This document shows, piece after piece, positions 17,103 to 27,874 of a DNA stretch of 64,000 nt. The stretch covers positions 124,001 through 188,000 of the forward strand of contig NZ_JAGL01000002.1 in NCBI RefSeq assembly GCF_000526635.1, given 5' to 3'. Position 1 is the first letter of the stretch, and the number at the start of each line of letters is the position of its first letter. Both the position numbers and the translations under genes were made by a program. The stretch is from Aminobacter sp. J41. GTDB lineage: Bacteria; Pseudomonadota; Alphaproteobacteria; Rhizobiales; Rhizobiaceae. The notes below the pieces were generated by a model that was given only the letters and a program-made list of their open reading frames with translations, was not told where the DNA came from and made no database searches.

Positions 17103-18743
17103 TCACCCCACCAGCCAGACCCCAGCCAGGTCCATGACAAAGCTTGGATGAACCGCATGGTTGCGGACGGTGGGACGCGCGTGGCTGTAGACCTTACGCC
17201 AGAAGGGCTGGATGACGATCCCGGCATCCAGCACAATCCTTTCAATCTCAGCCATCATCTCGCGGCGGGCTTCTGAATCGACGACCGCCAGCGCGTTGGC
17301 GATGGCCTCCTCAAGTTCTTCGCTCGAGAAGCCTGTCTCGTTCCACGCCGCGCCCTTGCGGAAGGCGAGCGCGATGTTTTGAATGCCGAGCGGGCGGTGG
17401 CCCCAGGTGGTCAGCGAAAACGGGAACTCCTTCCAGCCTGCCCAGAACTCGTCAGGCCGCCGCACCTTGCGGTTGACTTTGAAGCCTGCCTCGCGCAGCT
17501 GCGCGGCAATTGCGTCGCCCGTGTTGCGCTGCCAGTGATCGTCGGTCGAGACCAGTTCGTGCTCGTAGTCGAGTTGGCCGGCCTCCTCCATAAGCGAACG
17601 AGCCCGTTCGACATCGCGACGCACCGGCTCCTGCTCGGAATAGTCAGGATGGATCGGGCTGACGCAAAAATTCTCGCCCTTCTCGCCCGCGTTTCGGTGG
17701 CCGAGTTCGAGAACGACGGCATTGTCTACGCCTAGCTGCACCGCGCGCCGCACCCGCACATCATCGTACGGCGCGTGGCTGACGTTCATGCGTGCGCAGA
17801 TGGTGTTGGCTGTCTGCAGCTCCGAGCGGATCATGCCAAGGCCGTCGAGCGCGTCGATGTAGTCGACGTTGGTCTCGAAGTTGATGTCGACTTCGCCCTT
17901 CTCGAACGCCTGCACCATCGCTTCCGGCGCGCTGCCGTAGTCGATGAAGACGAGGCCATCGAGATGCGCCTCGCCCGCCCACCAGCCGCCGCCTCCGGTG
18001 CGGCGCCGGAACTCTGCCCTCTTGCCGGCCTCGTGCGAGACGAGCTCGAACGCACCGGTGCCGATCGGGTTGGCGAGCCAGCCATCCTCATCCTGCGAAT
18101 AGCCTGGGTGGACGATCAGGGCCGGATAGTCCGACATGCTCGGGATGAGCGTCACATCCGGCGTCTTAAGGCGCAGGACGACCGTGAAATCGTCGGCCTT
18201 TGCGATGCCGCCCGGACGGATGCTGCCGTTCTCGATCAGCGCCGCCATCCGCTCGGCCATCGAGTTGCCCGGCACATTTGCCTCGCACCAGCGCGTGATG
18301 TTGAAGATGACGTCGTCGGCCGTGAACGGGTCGCCGTTATTCCAGGTTACACCCTCGCGCACGAACAGCGTGTAGGTGAGGCCATCATCGCTGATCTCCC
18401 AGCCGGAGAGCAGGCAACCTTCGAAGGTGAAGTCGCGGGTGTATTTAATCAGCGGTTCAAGAACTTGCCGCTGGATGTTGCCAATCTCGGCACGGTCGGA
18501 AAGGCGCGGATCCTTGTCCGGGCGCACGGCCATCGCCACGCGCAGGATGCCGCCGCGCCGCGGCGCGGGTTCTGCAGCGCGCGCCGGCGCGGGCAGGCCG
18601 AGCAGGCCATAAGCGGCAGCGGTTGAAGCGCCAAAGACGGTGGCAAGCGCCAGGAATTCGCGGCGATCAAGTCGACCATGCGAGGCCTCGCGAGCAAGCT
18701 GCCCGACGCGTCCCGGCAACCCCTGCCACAAACGTCTCGTCAT
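17103..18743 (-). CDS. ABC transporter substrate-binding protein, oligopeptide/nickel type (SBP_bac_5)
   Basis: Periplasmic receptor of the DppA/OppA class, 546 residues from 18743. The start is chosen because GGGAG lies 6 nt before it and it leaves a plausible twin-arginine signal ([14 protein letters not shown]) at about residues 27-50. Family segments such as [13 protein letters not shown] and [22 protein letters not shown], and the C-terminal lobe beginning near CVSPIHPDY, are recognisable. No permease or ATPase gene is adjacent, so it must use a distant transporter. Its ligand is unknown. Confidence 0.88.
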   Translation of the reverse strand: MTRRLWQGLPGRVGQLAREASHGRLDRREFLALATVFGASTAAAYGLLGLPAPARAAEPAPRRGGILRVAMAVRPDKDPRLSDRAEIGNIQRQVLEPLIKYTRDFTFEGCLLSGWEISDDGLTYTLFVREGVTWNNGDPFTADDVIFNITRWCEANVPGNSMAERMAALIENGSIRPGGIAKADDFTVVLRLKTPDVTLIPSMSDYPALIVHPGYSQDEDGWLANPIGTGAFELVSHEAGKRAEFRRRTGGGGWWAGEAHLDGLVFIDYGSAPEAMVQAFEKGEVDINFETNVDYIDALDGLGMIRSELQTANTICARMNVSHAPYDDVRVRRAVQLGVDNAVVLELGHRNAGEKGENFCVSPIHPDYSEQEPVRRDVERARSLMEEAGQLDYEHELVSTDDHWQRNTGDAIAAQLREAGFKVNRKVRRPDEFWAGWKEFPFSLTTWGHRPLGIQNIALAFRKGAAWNETGFSSEELEEAIANALAVVDSEARREMMAEIERIVLDAGIVIQPFWRKVYSHARPTVRNHAVHPSFVMDLAGVWLVG

Positions 18744-18981
18744 CCAATCTCCCGCGTCAGCGAGACGGCACCGCGGCGGCACCGCCCTCACAATCATCCA
18801 AACGAGCCGCATCGTCTAGGGACGCTTTGGCACGAAATTGTGCCCGCCGGAGAATTCGCTGCAAATTTGCGCCAGCCGCCGTATCTGCGGTTGGCGTACC
18901 GGCGGCAGTTCAGTTGACAAGGCAGAGCCGAGGCTGCTCAACATTCCCGCAAGGGCACATGTTGAGCGTTTGGAGGACGTC

Positions 18982-21900
18982 ATGTTGTTGCGCACCGTCA
19001 GGCTGATCCCGTTCCTCGCAGGTATCGTATTGGCCGTCGCAGCACCGGCGCTGGCGCAGCAAACGGAGCGCGCGGTCGTCACCACGCCGGACGCTGACTA
19101 TTTCGGCTTCGACCTCAGGACCGAGAAGAACGTCACGCTCGACACCTGCGAGGCGGTCTGTCTGGCCGACGATGCCTGCCGTGCTTTCACCTATAACACC
19201 AGGGCGCAGTGGTGTTTTCTCAAGTCCGACTACAGCACGATGAAGCCGTTCGCCGGCGCGGTGGCGGGGAGAGTGGTCGAACAGAGCATTGGCGAAGATC
19301 TCGGTGCGCCCCCTGCCCTGAGCTACGTGCCCGATTATATCCGCGAGGAAGCCCAGCGCTTCGGCCGCGACATTGCCGGCCAGCCGGAGCCGGAGGACGT
19401 GGGCCTCGCGCAACTGCTGGATCTTGCCTCCAGCGACATGGCTTACGGCAATTCGCTGGCAGCGGCAGAACGCTACAAGGCGGCTCTGGCGATCGATTCC
19501 GAAAACGTTGACGTCTGGCTTGACCTTGCCCGCGCCTATATCGACTACGTCCCGAATGCCGGGAACGACGCCAGCAACATCCAGTCCAGCGCGCTCAACG
19601 CGGCCCTGAATGCGTATGCACGCTCGCGCACCGCGCAGCAGCGCGCGGAAGCGCTGGCGCTCACCGCGATCGGCCTCGACATGCGGAACCTGTCGCGCCC
19701 CGCGCTCACTGCCTACCAGGAGAGCCTCGACCTCGTCGATGACGACACGATCCGGGCGGCCTATCTGGACCTGCGCGAGCGCAAGGGCTTTCGCATCCTC
19801 AACCACACGGTGGACTCGGACCTTGCAAGCCCGCGGGTCTGCATCCAGTTCTCGGAAAATCTCGTGAAGGCGGGCGTCGACTATGCCACCTTCTTCACGG
19901 TCGACGGGGGAGCGCCAAAAGCCGTCGAAGCCCGCGAGCAGCAGGCCTGCGTCGAAGGCCTTGAGCACGGCAGGCAGTACCAGATCGGCGTGCGGCAGGG
20001 CCTGCCGTCGTCGGTCGGCGAGAAGATCGAGAAGCCGGTAAACCTGTCGATCTATGTCCGCGACCGCGCACCGTCCGTCCGCTTCTCGACCGAAAATTTC
20101 GTTCTGCCGGCCGCCGGCCGCCATGGCATTCCGATGGTCAGCGTCAACGCGTCCTCGGCAAAGCTGAAGCTGCATCGGGTGGGCGACCGAGCCCTTGCCT
20201 CGCTGCTCAACAACAACCTCTTCCTGCGCCAGGTGGATGGCTATTCACTTGGCACCGTCACCGACGATCTCGGCGAGCTCGTCTGGGAAGGTACGATCGA
20301 GCTTGAGACCGACCTCAACAAGGACGTGCTGACGAGCTTTCCGGTCAGCGAAGCGCTCGCCGAACGCAAGCCGGGCGTCTACGTGCTGACGGCAAAGGCA
20401 GAGGGCGACACCAGCGAATCCTGGATAGCACAGGCGACGCAGTGGTTCGTCGTCTCCGACATTGGCCTCACCACCTATTCCGGCGAGCATGGCCTTATGG
20501 TCTTTGCCCGCTCGCTCGAGACGGCAAAGTCGCTCGAAGGCGTCGAAATCGAGCTGCTTGCCCGCAACAACGAGGTGCTTGGCACAGCCACCACCGACGC
20601 CGAGGGTCGCGCGCTGCTGTCGCCCGGCCTGATGCGCGGCACCGCCGGCATGGCCCCGTCCGCGATTACCGCCAAGCGGGGGGAACATGATTTCGTCTTC
20701 CTCGATCTGACCCGCCCCGGCTTCGACCTCTCGGATCGCGGTGTCACCGGCCGCAAGGCGCCTGGAGCTGTCGACGTGTTTGCCTGGACCGAGCGCGGCG
20801 TCTATCGAGCAGGAGAAACCGTTCATGCCGCTGCCCTCGCGCGCGATGCCAGCGCCGATGCGATCGAGAACCTGCCGCTGACCTTCGTGTTCGAGCGACC
20901 AGACGGCGTTGTCGAGGCAAGCATCGTCAGCGACGGCAAGGCGCTGGGTGGTCACCATGTGCCGTACGCGCTGCAACCGACATCGATGCGTGGCGCGTGG
21001 ACCGTTCGCATTCACAGCGATCCGAAGGCTGGGGCAATCGCCGAGGCAAAGTTCCTTGTCGAGGACTTTGTACCCGACCGGATCGAGTTCGATTTGACGG
21101 CGGAGACGCCCGCAATCGCGCTCGACGAGCCGGCGATCCTCAATGTTGCGGGCCGTTATCTCTACGGCGCGCCCGCATCGGGCCTTGAGCTTGAGGGCGA
21201 AGTCTCGGTCACGACCACGCGCGAATGGGAGCGCTTTCCAGGTTATCAGTTCGGCCTCGCCGACGAGGAAAGCGACCTGAACCTGTCGAGTGAACTGGAG
21301 CTTCCGTCCACCGACGAGGACGGCAAGGCCCGGTTCGAAGCCTATGTCGAGGAAGCTCCCTCCACCACCCGCCTCATCGAGGCGAAGGTGACCGTGCGCA
21401 TGCGCGAGGGTGGCGGCCGCGCCGTGGAGCGCAGCACCACGGTGCGCGTGCGCCCGGAAGCCGACGTGATCGGCATTCGCCCGGACTTCTCCGGCAACGA
21501 AGTGGCCGAAAACTCCACAGCCGGGTTCCGCGTTATCGCCGTCTCACCTGAAGGCGAGCGCATCGATCTTAAGGGCGCGAAGTGGACGCTCACCAACATC
21601 GAGCGCCGCTACCAGTGGTACCGCAGCGACAATTCGTGGAACTACGAGCCGATCACCGTCGAGCGGCGCGTTGCTGGCGGCGAGATCGACCTGACGACGG
21701 GCGAGCCGGCGGCGCTCAACCTGCCGGTCGAGTGGGGCCGCTACCGGCTCGATGTCGCCGCGCCTTCGCCTGACGGGCCGATGGCGAGCGTCGAATTCAA
21801 TGCCGGCTGGTTCGTTTCGGAAATCTCTACCGAAACGCCGGATGGCCTCGAAATCGCCCTCGACCGCGACAGCTACGCTGCCGGCGATACGGCGCGGCTG

Positions 21901-24450
21901 AAGGTATCGCCGCGCTTCGCTGGTGAATTGCTGGTGGCGATCGGCTCGGAGAATCTGTTCACGACGATGACGGCGTCGATCCCGGCCGAAGGCGGCGAGG
22001 TCGAAATCCCGGTCTCGGAAGAATGGGGGGCCGGCGCCTATGTCACCGCCACCCTGTTCCGTCGAGCCGACGGAGAGACGCGCATGCCTGCGCGCGCCAT
22101 CGGCATCAAGTGGCTGTCGATCGATCCGGCCGAGCGCAGGCTCGAGGTGAACCTCGGAACGGCCGAGCGCAGCAACCCGCGCGAACCGCTGTCGATCCCT
22201 GTCTCGCTCTCGGGGCTGACGCCGAACGAGGAAGCCTATGTGATGGTGGCTGCCGTCGATGTCGGCATCCTCAATCTCACCCGATACACGCCCCCTGCCC
22301 CGGTCGACTTCTATTTCGGCCAGCGCCGGCTGGGCGTCGAGGTGCGTGACCTCTACGGCCGGCTGATCGACGGCTCGGCTGGCGCCTTCGGCCGCATCCG
22401 TACCGGCGGCGACGGCGGCGGACTGGTCACCCAGGGCAATCCGCCGACCGAAAAGCTGGTCGCCTTCTTCTCCGGTCCCGTTCAGGTCGATGGTGAAGGC
22501 AAGGCCAAGATTTCGTTCGACATTCCGGAGTTCAACGGCACCGCTCGCGTCGTGGCGGTCGCATGGTCAAAACACGCGGTCGGTCAGGCTTCGAGCGACG
22601 TCGTCATCCGCGATCCGCTGGTGGTGACCGCCAGCCAGCCGCGGTTCCTTGCGAAGGGTGACCGCGCGACCATCCGTCTCGACATCCACAACACGGACGG
22701 CCCGCCCGGCGACTATGCGATCTCGATGGAAGCGAGCGGCAAGGCGACCCTCGACTTCGGCAGTCTGCCGCCGTCCATCGCGCTGCGCCAGGACGCGCGC
22801 GAGACGCTGTTCCTGCCAGTCGTCGCCGAGACGACGGGGGATGCTACGATCACCGTCGCGCTGTCGCATCAGGATGGCACACGCGTCGAGCGGACGCTCT
22901 ATCTGCCAGTGCGCGAACCGGCCTTCCCGCTCGCCAGCCAGCAGGTCGTGAGCCTCGTTCCTAATGGCGGGTCGATCCGGATCGACAGCCAGCTGCTCGC
23001 CGAACACCTGCTCGACGGCGCATCGGTCTCGGTCGGCGTCTCCCGCTCGGCAGCTTTCGACCTGCCATCGCTGCTGATGACGCTCGATCGCTATCCGTAT
23101 GGCTGCGCCGAGCAGACCGTGAGCCGCGCATTGCCGCTGCTCTATGTCAGCGAACTATCGTCCTCGGCAGGGCTGGAGGTTGATCCCGACCTGCGTAAGC
23201 GGGTTCAGGACGCGATACTGCGTGTGATGACCTTCGAGACCTCCGGCGGCACTTTTGGCCTGTGGGGGCCTGACTGGAACGATCCGTGGCTCGACGCTTA
23301 CATCACCGAGTTCCTGACCCGCGCCCGCGAGGCGGGTTACGAGGTTCCGACCGAGGGCTTTGCCGCGGCGCTCGACAATCTGCAGAACCGGCTCACCTAC
23401 ACGACCGACGTCTCCGAGCGCGGAACGGAGATCGCCTATTCGCTCTACGTGCTGGCGCGCAACCGCCGCGCTTCGATCGGCGACCTGCGATACTACGCCG
23501 ACACGCGGCTCGAAGAGTTCACGAGCCCGATGGCACGGGCGCACCTTGCCGCCGCGCTCGCCCTTTACGGTGACAATGTCCGCGCGGAAGTCGCCTTCGC
23601 CTCTGCCCTACACCAGGCGCAGTCGGATGCCGGCCGCAACAGTCTCTACCGCTCCGACTACGGCTCGCCGCTCCGCGATGGCGCCGCAATCCTGGCGCTC
23701 GCCGCCGAGACCAAGGCTGCGTCCCGCGTGATCCCCGACCTCGTCAGCTTCGTGTCGGCAGAGCGCAATCAGAAGGCTGCCACCAGCACGCAGGAAGAGT
23801 CCTGGCTGGTGCTCGCCGCTCGCGCCGTTGCTGAGGCCGGCCGCAGCCTGGAGCTCGACGTCAACGGCGCCGCGCACAAGGGCAACTTCGCCCGCCGCAT
23901 GACCGGCGAGGAGGTGATGACCGAGCCGCTCGTCATCACCAATCGCGGCAGCGACCCCATCGAGGCAGTGATCACCACCGTCGCGGCTCCGGTCGACCCG
24001 CTGCCAGCCGGCGGCAATGGCTTCAGCATCGAGCGCAGCTACTACACTCTGGACGGCGAGCCGGCGAACATCTCCGAGGCAGCGCAGAACGACCGCTTCG
24101 TGGTGGTGCTGCGCGTCAACGAGGAGAACGACTGGCCCTCGCGCATCATCGTCACCGACCTTCTGCCAGCGGGCTTCGAGATCGACAATCCGAACCTCGT
24201 CAGCAGCGCCGCGCTCTCCAACTTCGACTGGCTCGGCGAGCCGGCCGCGGTCCACAGCGAGTTCCGCGACGACCGCTTCGTCGCCGCGTTCGAACGCGAT
24301 GGCGGCGGCGAGTTCCTGGTCGCCTATGTGGTGCGAGCAGTGACGCCAGGCGTCTACACGCATCCGGCTGCGGTGGTGCAGGACATGTACCGGCCACAGT
24401 TCAACGCCCGCACGGCAGCCGGCATGATGGAGGTGACGGCAGTCCGATGA
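18982..24450 (+). CDS. Alpha-2-macroglobulin family protein with N-terminal PAN/Apple domain
   Basis: Periplasmic protease-trapping envelope protein, 1,822 residues. The start at 18982 has a strong GGAGG site and a clear Sec signal (MLLRTVRLIPFLAGI, cleavage near ALA-QQ). A cysteine-rich PAN/Apple-like domain follows (about 25-100, with CEAVC, CRAF and WCFL). Macroglobulin (MG) repeats follow, then the thioester motif CAEQ with Cys1375 and Gln1378 in YPYGCAEQT. The alpha-helical TED domain surrounds the thioester. The stop overlaps the pbpC start by 4 bp. The pairing with PbpC is a known one: the two are thought to trap foreign proteases and repair breached peptidoglycan. Confidence 0.93.
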   Translation: MLLRTVRLIPFLAGIVLAVAAPALAQQTERAVVTTPDADYFGFDLRTEKNVTLDTCEAVCLADDACRAFTYNTRAQWCFLKSDYSTMKPFAGAVAGRVVEQSIGEDLGAPPALSYVPDYIREEAQRFGRDIAGQPEPEDVGLAQLLDLASSDMAYGNSLAAAERYKAALAIDSENVDVWLDLARAYIDYVPNAGNDASNIQSSALNAALNAYARSRTAQQRAEALALTAIGLDMRNLSRPALTAYQESLDLVDDDTIRAAYLDLRERKGFRILNHTVDSDLASPRVCIQFSENLVKAGVDYATFFTVDGGAPKAVEAREQQACVEGLEHGRQYQIGVRQGLPSSVGEKIEKPVNLSIYVRDRAPSVRFSTENFVLPAAGRHGIPMVSVNASSAKLKLHRVGDRALASLLNNNLFLRQVDGYSLGTVTDDLGELVWEGTIELETDLNKDVLTSFPVSEALAERKPGVYVLTAKAEGDTSESWIAQATQWFVVSDIGLTTYSGEHGLMVFARSLETAKSLEGVEIELLARNNEVLGTATTDAEGRALLSPGLMRGTAGMAPSAITAKRGEHDFVFLDLTRPGFDLSDRGVTGRKAPGAVDVFAWTERGVYRAGETVHAAALARDASADAIENLPLTFVFERPDGVVEASIVSDGKALGGHHVPYALQPTSMRGAWTVRIHSDPKAGAIAEAKFLVEDFVPDRIEFDLTAETPAIALDEPAILNVAGRYLYGAPASGLELEGEVSVTTTREWERFPGYQFGLADEESDLNLSSELELPSTDEDGKARFEAYVEEAPSTTRLIEAKVTVRMREGGGRAVERSTTVRVRPEADVIGIRPDFSGNEVAENSTAGFRVIAVSPEGERIDLKGAKWTLTNIERRYQWYRSDNSWNYEPITVERRVAGGEIDLTTGEPAALNLPVEWGRYRLDVAAPSPDGPMASVEFNAGWFVSEISTETPDGLEIALDRDSYAAGDTARLKVSPRFAGELLVAIGSENLFTTMTASIPAEGGEVEIPVSEEWGAGAYVTATLFRRADGETRMPARAIGIKWLSIDPAERRLEVNLGTAERSNPREPLSIPVSLSGLTPNEEAYVMVAAVDVGILNLTRYTPPAPVDFYFGQRRLGVEVRDLYGRLIDGSAGAFGRIRTGGDGGGLVTQGNPPTEKLVAFFSGPVQVDGEGKAKISFDIPEFNGTARVVAVAWSKHAVGQASSDVVIRDPLVVTASQPRFLAKGDRATIRLDIHNTDGPPGDYAISMEASGKATLDFGSLPPSIALRQDARETLFLPVVAETTGDATITVALSHQDGTRVERTLYLPVREPAFPLASQQVVSLVPNGGSIRIDSQLLAEHLLDGASVSVGVSRSAAFDLPSLLMTLDRYPYGCAEQTVSRALPLLYVSELSSSAGLEVDPDLRKRVQDAILRVMTFETSGGTFGLWGPDWNDPWLDAYITEFLTRAREAGYEVPTEGFAAALDNLQNRLTYTTDVSERGTEIAYSLYVLARNRRASIGDLRYYADTRLEEFTSPMARAHLAAALALYGDNVRAEVAFASALHQAQSDAGRNSLYRSDYGSPLRDGAAILALAAETKAASRVIPDLVSFVSAERNQKAATSTQEESWLVLAARAVAEAGRSLELDVNGAAHKGNFARRMTGEEVMTEPLVITNRGSDPIEAVITTVAAPVDPLPAGGNGFSIERSYYTLDGEPANISEAAQNDRFVVVLRVNEENDWPSRIIVTDLLPAGFEIDNPNLVSSAALSNFDWLGEPAAVHSEFRDDRFVAAFERDGGGEFLVAYVVRAVTPGVYTHPAAVVQDMYRPQFNARTAAGMMEVTAVR

Positions 24451-26516
24451 AACGCCAGATGCAGCGCGTCCTCACTGCCCTGTCGGCCACGGCGGTTGCG
24501 GGCACGCTGGTCATGTTCGCGCTCGACCGGCTCGACAAGGCGTTTCCGCCGCCGCTCGATCCCGCCGAAACCTCGGTGGAGGTTATCGACCGCGAAGGCG
24601 CGCTGCTGAGGGCGCTCGCCACGAAGGAAGGCGCCTGGCGATTCCGCGTCAGCCTCGACGACGTCGACGCGCAGTTCTTATCAATGCTGATCGCCTACGA
24701 GGATAAGCGCTTTCGCGAGCACCGCGGCATCGACCTGATGGCGATCGGCCGCGCGGCCTGGCAGCTGATGACCAACGGGAGGATCGTCTCCGGCGGCTCG
24801 ACCCTGACGATGCAGCTGGCGCGGCTGCTCGAGCCGAGGCAGGAGCGCTCGTACACGGCCAAGCTACGGCAGATGCTGCGCGCGGTGCAGATCGAGCGGC
24901 GGCTTTCCAAGGATGAGATTCTTGAGCGCTATCTGACGCTCGCGCCCTATGGTGGCAACCTCGAGGGTGTCCGAGCCGCAACGCTCGCCTGGTTCGGCAA
25001 GGAGCCGAAGCGGCTGACGCTCGGCGAAGCCGCATTGCTGGTTGCCTTGCCGCAGCTTCCCGAACGACGCCGGCCTGACCGCAATCCCGAACGCGCCGAG
25101 GCCGCGCGCGACCGAGTACTCGACCGGATGGCGAGCGCCGGCACGATCGACCCGGCCGAGATCGAACGCGGGCGGCACGATCGTATGCCGCGAATGCGCC
25201 AGCCGATCCCGTTCCTCGCCGCCCACGCCGCCGAACGCATCCTGCGCGAAAATCCCGGCGTTACCCGTCATCAGTTGACGCTGAACCGCCGTGCTCAGGA
25301 AGGCCTGGAGCGCGTCGCGCGCGAGGCCGCCGAACGGCTCGGCCCGCGCATTTCCGTCGCGATCCTGATGGCCGATGCCCAGACCGGCGACATCCTTGCC
25401 GAGGTAGGTTCCGCCAGCTTCTTCGACGACAGCCGCCGAGGCTGGATCGACATGACGCGCGCCGTGCGCTCGCCGGGCTCGACGCTGAAGCCGTTCATCT
25501 ACGGCCTCGCCTTCGAGGAAGGCCTGATCGCGCAGGAGACCATCATCGAGGATCGCCCGACGAGCTTCGGCGCCTACCGCCCGCGCAACTTCGACATGGA
25601 GTACCAGGGCGACGTGTCGATCCGCACGGCGCTGCAGATGTCGCTCAACGTGCCGGCCGTGCGCCTGCTCGACGCGGTCGGGCCGACGCGGCTCGTCTCG
25701 CGCTTCCGCCAGGCAGGCGTTGTGCCTGCCCTGCCCCGCGATGAACCTCCGGGCCTTGCCATCGCCCTTGGCGGCGCGGGCTTAAGTCTGCGTGATCTGG
25801 TAAAGCTTTACACCGGGATCGCCAATCGCGGGCTCGTGACGAGCATCGACAACGTTCCGGGCAAACGCGCGACCGCGACGCTGCTCGACCACCGCGCAAA
25901 CTGGCAGATCGCCGACATTCTTTCCGGCATTCTGCCGCCCGAGGGCGCCTCGCGCCTAGGCATCGCCTACAAGACGGGCACCAGCTACGGCTATCGCGAT
26001 GCTTGGTCGGTCGGCTTCGATGGCAGGCACGTCATTGGCGTCTGGGTTGGGCGGCCGGACGGCGCGCCGGTACCGGGCCTTTCGGGCTACCAGTCGGCAG
26101 CGCCAATCCTGTTCGAGGCCTTCGCGCGCTCCGGTATCCCGATCACACCCCTGCCCCGTCCGCCCTCAGGTGAAACGAGAACTGCCCGCTCCGACCTTCC
26201 AGTCACGCTGAAGCGCTACACGTCAGGCAAGGAAAGCATTGAACGGAAGGGCGTCGCAGAGCCCGCGCCGGAGATCGTATTCCCGCCGCAAGGTGCGCGG
26301 GTCGATCTGGTTTCGGCGGGCGACGAGACATTGCCGCTGGTGCTCAAGATGCAGGGCGGACGGGCGCCGTTCCGCTGGCTCGCCAATGGCCGGCCGGTCG
26401 ATGCGCCCTCACGCCGGCGCACCAGCCGCTGGCTGCCGGACAGCACCGGCTTTTCGCGCCTGACGGTGATCGACGCTGCCGGCCGCAGCGCCAGCGTAGA
26501 GGTCTATGTCGAATAG
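24447..26516 (+). CDS. pbpC: Penicillin-binding protein 1C
   Basis: Bifunctional peptidoglycan synthase anchored in the inner membrane, 689 residues. One N-terminal membrane span is followed by the GT51 glycosyltransferase domain, with its catalytic glutamate in EDKRF (Glu85) and the GGSTLTMQLARL segment. The transpeptidase domain has Ser345-Thr-Leu-Lys348 (SxxK) and the KTGT motif starting at Lys509. The C-terminal BiPBP_C domain begins near PEIVFPPQGARVDL. It is translationally coupled to the alpha-2-macroglobulin gene by a 4-bp overlap and ends 6 bp from a convergent gene. Confidence 0.94.
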   Translation: MKRQMQRVLTALSATAVAGTLVMFALDRLDKAFPPPLDPAETSVEVIDREGALLRALATKEGAWRFRVSLDDVDAQFLSMLIAYEDKRFREHRGIDLMAIGRAAWQLMTNGRIVSGGSTLTMQLARLLEPRQERSYTAKLRQMLRAVQIERRLSKDEILERYLTLAPYGGNLEGVRAATLAWFGKEPKRLTLGEAALLVALPQLPERRRPDRNPERAEAARDRVLDRMASAGTIDPAEIERGRHDRMPRMRQPIPFLAAHAAERILRENPGVTRHQLTLNRRAQEGLERVAREAAERLGPRISVAILMADAQTGDILAEVGSASFFDDSRRGWIDMTRAVRSPGSTLKPFIYGLAFEEGLIAQETIIEDRPTSFGAYRPRNFDMEYQGDVSIRTALQMSLNVPAVRLLDAVGPTRLVSRFRQAGVVPALPRDEPPGLAIALGGAGLSLRDLVKLYTGIANRGLVTSIDNVPGKRATATLLDHRANWQIADILSGILPPEGASRLGIAYKTGTSYGYRDAWSVGFDGRHVIGVWVGRPDGAPVPGLSGYQSAAPILFEAFARSGIPITPLPRPPSGETRTARSDLPVTLKRYTSGKESIERKGVAEPAPEIVFPPQGARVDLVSAGDETLPLVLKMQGGRAPFRWLANGRPVDAPSRRRTSRWLPDSTGFSRLTVIDAAGRSASVEVYVE

Positions 26517-26522
26517 CCCAGC

Positions 26523-27752
26523 TTAGGCCGCCGGGCGCGGGATCATGCTCTTAAGATCGGCCGCGGGGTCCGCCGCCTGCTCTTTGGTCACGTTAATACC
26601 GGCTGCCAGCAGGCGCCGGGCCACCATGTGGTCGGCCGGAGCGTTCAGGCTCTCGACAGCAATCAGCTGGTCGCCGCGATAGACGAAAACCGAGAACTTG
26701 CCGTCGGCAGGATCCCCGCGCATGACGGCGTCGTTCATCCCCACATTGAGGCCCGCGATCTGCAGCTTCTGCTTGCCCTGATGCGACCAGAACCACGGCA
26801 GGTCGCGGTATGGATAGGACTTGCCTGCAAGGCGGGCCGCGACGCACTTGCCCTGGTCGACCGCGTTCTGGACGGATTCCAGCCGGATACGGCCAGTGGC
26901 CCACACGTTCGGGTGGTTGGCGACATCGCCGATGGCGGAAATCGACGGATCGGACGTCAGCAGCATCTCGTCGACAGCGATGCCATTGTCGATCTCAAGA
27001 CCGGCTTCGGCTGCGAGTTCGACATTCGGCACCACGCCCGCCGCCATCACGATGGTATCGGTTTCCAGCGTGTCGTCATCCGACAGCGTGACGGCGAACC
27101 TGTCGCCCTTCTCCGCGACGGACTTCGCCACCGTCTGGAGGCGGATGCGGGTGCCCATCTCTTCGTGCAGCCGCAGGAATTGCGCGCTCATCATCGGCGA
27201 GAGGACGCGCCCCATCAGGCGATCGGCAAATTCGAGCACGTCAACCGCGATATCGCGCTGGCGCAGCAAAGCCGCAACTTCGAGGCCGATGAAGCCACCG
27301 CCAATGATTGTCACGTGCTTGAGGCCGTCAAGCCTGCCCGTCAGCGTGCGCGCATGCGCCAGCGTGCGCAGTTCCAGCACCTTCGACGTGTCCAGCCCCT
27401 CGATCGGCGGGAAGCGGTTGCGCGCACCGGTGGCAATCACGAGATGGTCGTAGGGAACCCGCTCGCCATTTGATAGCTCGACCTCATTTGCGGCGCGGTC
27501 GATGCTCACGACGGACTCGCCCAACCGGCGCTCGATCTCGCTTTGCGTGTAGACCGCCTCGCCCTTCAGCGGCAGCGACGAATCCTCGACGCTCTTAAGG
27601 AATTCCTTGGAGAGCGGCGGGCGCTGGTACGGCAGGTCCGGCTCGTCGCCGATCATCACGATGGAGCCAGAAAAGCCATCGTGCCTGAGCGCGACAGCGC
27701 ACTCGACGCCAGCCTGGCCACTGCCGATGATGACAACCCTGGAAATGCTCAC
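26523..27752 (-). CDS. NAD(P)/FAD-dependent ferredoxin reductase (rhodocoxin/putidaredoxin reductase type)
   Basis: Flavoprotein of 409 residues that transfers electrons from NAD(P)H to a [2Fe-2S] ferredoxin. It starts with GTG, supported by GGAGGAG 5-6 nt upstream. The FAD motif is VIIGSGQAGVECA near residue 8, the second dinucleotide motif is TIIGGGFIGLEVA near residue 150, and the FAD-pyrophosphate aspartate lies in ISAIGDVANHP. The C-terminal reductase domain follows. No ferredoxin, P450 or dioxygenase gene is adjacent, so its partner is encoded elsewhere. A GTATACAAT box sits 12-21 nt upstream of the start. Confidence 0.88.
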   Translation of the reverse strand: MSISRVVIIGSGQAGVECAVALRHDGFSGSIVMIGDEPDLPYQRPPLSKEFLKSVEDSSLPLKGEAVYTQSEIERRLGESVVSIDRAANEVELSNGERVPYDHLVIATGARNRFPPIEGLDTSKVLELRTLAHARTLTGRLDGLKHVTIIGGGFIGLEVAALLRQRDIAVDVLEFADRLMGRVLSPMMSAQFLRLHEEMGTRIRLQTVAKSVAEKGDRFAVTLSDDDTLETDTIVMAAGVVPNVELAAEAGLEIDNGIAVDEMLLTSDPSISAIGDVANHPNVWATGRIRLESVQNAVDQGKCVAARLAGKSYPYRDLPWFWSHQGKQKLQIAGLNVGMNDAVMRGDPADGKFSVFVYRGDQLIAVESLNAPADHMVARRLLAAGINVTKEQAADPAADLKSMIPRPAA

Positions 27753-27763
27753 GACCGCTCCTC

Positions 27764-27773
27764 CGTATACAAT
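27764..27773 (-). promoter_or_regulatory. GTATACAAT box before the ferredoxin reductase gene
   Basis: On the minus strand this reads ATTGTATACG and ends directly before the GGAGGAG ribosome-binding site. It matches the box before the DMT gene in both sequence and distance to the start codon (about 12-13 nt). Confidence 0.4.
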
Positions 27774-27874
27774 CGCCCGGGTTTCCTATCACAGCGGGCG
27801 GAACCGGAAAACGCGCCATATCGCGAAAGCACCTGCACTGAACCGCGTTCCTTATCCAAACAGATGGCGCCGTA

